From NCBI GenBank assembly GCA_018613055.1, contig JAGGQZ010000026.1, positions 1 through 64,000 on the forward strand: a stretch of DNA of 64,000 bases. Direction: 5' to 3'. This DNA comes from Chryseobacterium sp. ISL-80 (GTDB taxonomy: Bacteria; Bacillota; Bacilli; Bacillales; Cytobacillaceae). A model generated the notes under the pieces. It was not told the origin of the DNA, did not search any database, and saw nothing but the letters and a program-made list of their open reading frames with translations. Of this stretch, positions 60,830-64,000 are shown one piece after another (the first letter of the stretch is position 1; the number at the start of each line of letters is the position of its first letter). A program made the position numbers and the translations under genes.

Positions 60830-62185
60830 TTATCCAATAATCACACGTTCCTTAGGAAAACCGATGCTTTCCTTGGTTGTTTTTCCGCCGATGATCAGCA
60901 GGAAGGAAATGACTCCTACTCTTCCGATGAACATCAGGATGATCAGGACCAATTTGCCAATATTTGATAGGTCGGGTGTAATCCCCATTGATAATCCAGT
61001 TGTCCCAAAGGCAGATGCAACTTCAAAGATGATCGCAAGCAATCCATGGTCCTCTGTCACCATCATGATGATGACAGCAAGAAAACAAATCATGACAGCC
61101 ATAATTGAAACAACAAGTGATTTGATGATGTCATCCTGGTGCAGCTCCCTGTTAAAGATCTTGATTGCTCTCCTTCCTCGGGCAAAATGATAGAGGAATA
61201 AGAGGTTTAGTGCAAAGGTAGTGGTCCGGATTCCTCCACCGACAGAGCTTGGTGATGCCCCTATAAACATCAGTGCTGCCATCAGGAATAACGTCGGGTC
61301 TGTAAAATCATTGACATCCATCGTGGACAGACCGCCACTTCTTGTTGTCGCCGATTGGAAGAACGCATAAAAGAAAGAATCAAGCCATGACTTATCGGAG
61401 AAGAAATGATTGAATTCCAGACCCCAAATAGCGATTGTACCGAAAATCAGGAGAATGAGAAACATCAGTGTAGTGATCTTCAAAAAAAGTGAAAAATGAA
61501 ACGGAGCACTCTTTTTTCTCCTGAAAAGGAAGCTTTTCAATTCAACCAACACAGGGAAACCAATTGCCCCTAGAGTAATCAAAAGAATATTGATTGTCAC
61601 CACAAAATAATCCTGAGCGTATGGAATCATTGAGGCACCGGTAATATCGAAGCCTCCATTGGTTGTGGCACTTATGGATGCAAACAAACCGTGGAGAAAA
61701 GCTTCCTGCCATGTTGGAAAGTATTTAAGAAAGTATATTCCCAGAAGCAGAGCACCCATCAATTCAATGATCACGATGATGATCAGGATATCCTTCAGCA
61801 TTTTCACAAGACCGGACATATTGGTTTGGTTCTGGTCCATCATAATCAACCTGCGTTCTTTCAAGCCGATCTTCTTCCTGATGATCAGCCAAAAAAAAGT
61901 TCCAAGGGCCATGACGCCGATGCCGCCAAACTGAAGGACAAACATGAGTATAAAAATTCCTTGAACAGTGAAGGTATCACGAATTGTCACAACGGACAGG
62001 CCGGTCACACTGACTGCACTTGCTGCAGTAAACAACGCATCCATAAAAGTCCATTTTGCACCTGGCTGTATGGCAACAGGCAGGCTCAATAAACTCATGG
62101 AGACCATTACGGCAATTAAATAATACGCCACAATGATTTGTGCCGGAGATAATTTGTTTAACCTTCTTCTTATATTAATCCACAT
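60830..62185 (-). CDS. ktrD: potassium uptake channel subunit KtrD/KtrB
   Basis: A 451-residue TrkH/KtrB-type potassium channel with four M1-P-M2 repeats. Selectivity loops are seen as SAVSVTGLSVVTIRD (about 55), TTNGGFDITGAS (about 170), TTRSGGLSTMDVND (about 285) and FGTTGLSMGITPDL (about 400). KtrD works with a cytoplasmic gating ring (KtrC), not encoded here. AAAGGATATAAGT precedes the ATG. The position between rsgI/sigI and ykrP matches B. subtilis ktrD (ykrM). Confidence 0.93.
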   Translation of the reverse strand: MWINIRRRLNKLSPAQIIVAYYLIAVMVSMSLLSLPVAIQPGAKWTFMDALFTAASAVSVTGLSVVTIRDTFTVQGIFILMFVLQFGGIGVMALGTFFWLIIRKKIGLKERRLIMMDQNQTNMSGLVKMLKDILIIIVIIELMGALLLGIYFLKYFPTWQEAFLHGLFASISATTNGGFDITGASMIPYAQDYFVVTINILLITLGAIGFPVLVELKSFLFRRKKSAPFHFSLFLKITTLMFLILLIFGTIAIWGLEFNHFFSDKSWLDSFFYAFFQSATTRSGGLSTMDVNDFTDPTLFLMAALMFIGASPSSVGGGIRTTTFALNLLFLYHFARGRRAIKIFNRELHQDDIIKSLVVSIMAVMICFLAVIIMMVTEDHGLLAIIFEVASAFGTTGLSMGITPDLSNIGKLVLIILMFIGRVGVISFLLIIGGKTTKESIGFPKERVIIG

Positions 62186-62462
62186 ACTTATATCCTTTCA
62201 GTTCTCAGTTCATTACTACCTATGATAAAGAAATTCAACGGATTAATAAAGTATTTTCCTGCAGTTCCCATAGCCACTTATTATGGATGAGGCACCTTTG
62301 CACAAATTCTTCTGCTTTCTGGGTAAGAACGCGCAGATCACCTTTAGAGAATCGGAACGAAAAATCCATGATATAAAAGTTACCATTCATGAAGTTGTCC
62401 GCAATGTCCAAACTATTCATACAGAGATTTTTCTCTGTAAACCTATAAAAGGAGATGAAAAC

Positions 62463-62663
62463 ATGGCTCGAAATTCAAATAAATTGCTGGTTCCTGGTGT
62501 AGAGCAATTCATGGATCAGGTGAAATATGAGATTGCCCAGGAGTTTGGCGTAAACTTAGGCTCAGATACTGTTTCCAGAGCAAATGGTTCAGTTGGAGGA
62601 GAAATCACCAAACGTTTAGTTCAGCAGGCACAGGCCCAGCTTTCTGGACAAAGACAAGAATAA
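62463..62663 (+). CDS. alpha/beta-type small acid-soluble spore protein
   Basis: A 66-residue SASP that coats spore DNA and is degraded at germination. The family marks are [22 protein letters not shown], with the germination protease site in YEIAQEFG (about 29-36), then [21 protein letters not shown]. The ATG at 62463 follows AAAAGGAGATG. It stands alone; a forespore sigma-G promoter is expected but no clear match was found. An ACAGAGA/TCTCTGT hairpin lies in the leader near 62421. Confidence 0.96.
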   Translation: MARNSNKLLVPGVEQFMDQVKYEIAQEFGVNLGSDTVSRANGSVGGEITKRLVQQAQAQLSGQRQE

Positions 62664-62713
62664 AATATAGCAAGTCCTCAGCAACGTAACTAAAACCGAA
62701 TATAGATATGGAA

Positions 62714-62742
62714 AAAAGTCCGGAACCACGTTCCGGACTTTT
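62714..62742. terminator. bidirectional terminator
   Basis: A thirteen-pair perfect stem (AAAAGTCCGGAAC and complement) with a CAC loop and T-rich tails in both directions, between the SASP gene and rsgI. Confidence 0.88.
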
Positions 62743-62750
62743 GACATTCT

Positions 62751-63821
62751 CTATTTTTTGCCTGAATTGTCTTTTGGGTTCCCAGCTTTTCCTCTTTGGC
62801 CATTATTCTGGTTTTGATTCACATTCGGCTTTTTATCATTTTTATATTTTTGTCCACTGGGATCAGGCTTACTGCTCCTATTAGTAGCATGTTTCTTATT
62901 TGATTGGCCGTTGCCGTTCGATCCGGAATTAGAATTATCTTTCTCGTTCTTTTTATCAGAAGCTGGATTCCTTCGCTGTTCTGAATTTGAATTGCCTTTT
63001 GGTGGCTCCGGTTTATCTTTCTTTACCTGGCCTGGTGCTTCCTTTCTTTTTTGCTCCGGCTCCGGTTCCTGCCTTACAGGCTGTTGAATCGGCTCCTTCT
63101 TCTCTTTCTTTGGCTCGGCTTTCTTTTCTTTTTCAACCGGCTTTGGTGCAGCTGTTTTTTGCTTCTCTTTATACACACCAGTCGTAACACCCTGCTTAAC
63201 AGCCTTCTCCCTGTCTTCATTCGTTGCTTCCATTACCTTAAGATTCAAATCTTCATCGGTTGTTGACTTCTTGATTTCAGCAATTTTTTGTTCCAATTTC
63301 CGATCCACTGATTTTTTTGCCTTTGTTTTATGGACTGTTGCAATGACGACTTCATTCTTATTGCTAAAATATCCCTGGGCCTCAATTTTATCAAGAATCA
63401 TTTCTGCAACAAGGGCAGCATCTTTCTTCTTCCAGCCCTCTAATTCTGTGATAATTTGTTTCCCTTCCGGATTGTATCCTTCCATTTGAAGAACCTTCAA
63501 ATCATCATTGACCGCCATTTCTATGCTCGGATTCACATCTATGGACATATATGCGTATACCTGTCCGTCCTGGTAAACAGGCAGGATTGCAGCCATGACA
63601 AGCATAAGTGCTGCAGCCAGCATGATTGACCTTGCCTTAAGACTAGTTAAAAATGAAACGTCTAACTTTCTTCTCTTTGCTTTTTCCGATTCTGGAAAAA
63701 AGTGAATTTCTTCTCCTACCTGATAGTCTTGCTGAAGCTTTCGGGCGCGCAAAAACTCGCCTTCGGGGGTCAACAATGTTAGGTAAAGATCATTGATTTC
63801 AAGGATTACTCCTTTTCTCAT
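62751..63821 (-). CDS. rsgI: anti-sigma-I factor RsgI
   Basis: A 356-residue membrane anti-sigma factor. The N-terminal cytoplasmic domain (1-60; MRKGVILEINDLYLTLLTPE) binds SigI, a single transmembrane helix spans about 65-83, and the exterior starts with YAYMSIDVNPSIEMAVND (90-107) where the Asn97-Pro98 bond is the likely autoproteolysis site of this family. Residues 210-356 are a low-complexity Lys/Pro/Gln/Asn tail. The ATG overlaps the sigI stop by four bases, as in B. subtilis. Heat or wall stress would release SigI. Confidence 0.93.
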   Translation of the reverse strand: MRKGVILEINDLYLTLLTPEGEFLRARKLQQDYQVGEEIHFFPESEKAKRRKLDVSFLTSLKARSIMLAAALMLVMAAILPVYQDGQVYAYMSIDVNPSIEMAVNDDLKVLQMEGYNPEGKQIITELEGWKKKDAALVAEMILDKIEAQGYFSNKNEVVIATVHKTKAKKSVDRKLEQKIAEIKKSTTDEDLNLKVMEATNEDREKAVKQGVTTGVYKEKQKTAAPKPVEKEKKAEPKKEKKEPIQQPVRQEPEPEQKRKEAPGQVKKDKPEPPKGNSNSEQRRNPASDKKNEKDNSNSGSNGNGQSNKKHATNRSSKPDPSGQKYKNDKKPNVNQNQNNGQRGKAGNPKDNSGKK

Positions 63822-64000
63822 GTCTCCAACACCCCTTTAATATAATCCTTTAAAAACACATAATCCCCAATTAAAATAAGTGCAATTGCAATAATATATT
63901 TTCTGTTTCTCTCTATAGTTTTTCTGCTGACTTTGACCATTTCTTCCAGTTGCTTGATTGGCAGTCGTTTTTTCTCGAGCAGCAAGCCCTTCAATTCTTC
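63818..64000 (-). CDS. sigI: RNA polymerase sigma factor SigI, C-terminal fragment
   Basis: Only the last 60 codons are in the window; the gene continues past the right edge. The peptide has the region 4-like helix-turn-helix (KRLPIKQLEEMVKVSRKTIE, RNRKYIIAIALIL) and ends FLKDYIKGVLET. Its TGA overlaps the rsgI ATG (ATGA), the standard sigI-rsgI coupling. Upstream control is not visible. Confidence 0.88.
   Translation of the reverse strand, partial: EELKGLLLEKKRLPIKQLEEMVKVSRKTIERNRKYIIAIALILIGDYVFLKDYIKGVLET

Noticed and set aside
62235-62420. Minus-strand 61-codon frame between ktrD and the SASP gene
   Set aside because: No ribosome site before the ATG; it lies antisense to the SASP leader.
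62430-62463. Sigma-G promoter for the SASP gene
   Set aside because: CATACA near 62409 was considered as a -10, but no matching -35 at the right distance was found.

Overview
The window reads as a chromosomal segment of an endospore-forming, low-to-moderate GC Bacillaceae member (Mesobacillus/Cytobacillus-like by gene content; the genus is an inference). The evidence is an alpha/beta SASP gene, two Spo0E-like phosphatases, a KinE-type kinase, ClpE behind CtsR boxes, an S-box riboswitch, and a gene order that follows, from memory, the B. subtilis stretch running from ykuL back to sigI. There is no phage, plasmid, CRISPR array or intact IS, and no tRNA or rRNA was seen.

Layout. 0-11 kb: the ykuL (partial), ykuJ, ykuI, ykuE, ykuD, ykyB, cheV block, with a metallo-beta-lactamase-fold hydrolase plus glutaredoxin pair, a PAS-GGDEF-EAL protein and a C39-like lipoprotein inserted. 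11-18.6 kb: a DHFR-like reductase, DinB, patA, ykwC, ykwB and ptsHI; between ykwB and ptsI lies an unusual array of eight hairpins with an exact 52-bp period. 18.8-26.7 kb: a MoxR/DUF58/DUF4129 operon, small genes, ykvS, a CPBP protease, a lipoprotein and ykvI. 26.8-40.5 kb: clpE with CtsR operators, an RND pump, an M3 oligoendopeptidase, mhqR, lemA plus a TPM-domain gene, a kinase-like phosphotransferase, an Fsr-type MFS pump and a hemerythrin-like protein with an FNR-type palindrome. 40.8-44.3 kb: fixABCX with a cre-like site. 45-51 kb: methionine salvage (mtnDBXW behind a SAM riboswitch, mtnE, mtnU; mtnKA absent). 51.6-64 kb: a PAS kinase, a two-gene 2-oxoacid:ferredoxin oxidoreductase, ykrP, a B12-radical SAM protein, small spore-type genes, ktrD, SASP, rsgI and the 3' end of sigI.

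How the parts work together. Two ferredoxin-reducing systems (FixABCX and the oxidoreductase) sit 10 kb apart with no obvious ferredoxin consumer in the window. Methionine salvage is wired to SAM level by a transcription-terminating riboswitch. Signalling and sporulation functions (kinase, Spo0E-like phosphatases, c-di-GMP proteins, CheV under a sigma-D promoter) recur. Two repeat families occur twice each: a ~300-bp MITE-like element and a 150-180-bp structured dispersed repeat.

All family names come from recognising motifs by eye; no search was run. Starts were chosen from ribosome-binding sites and often differ from the longest reading frame.
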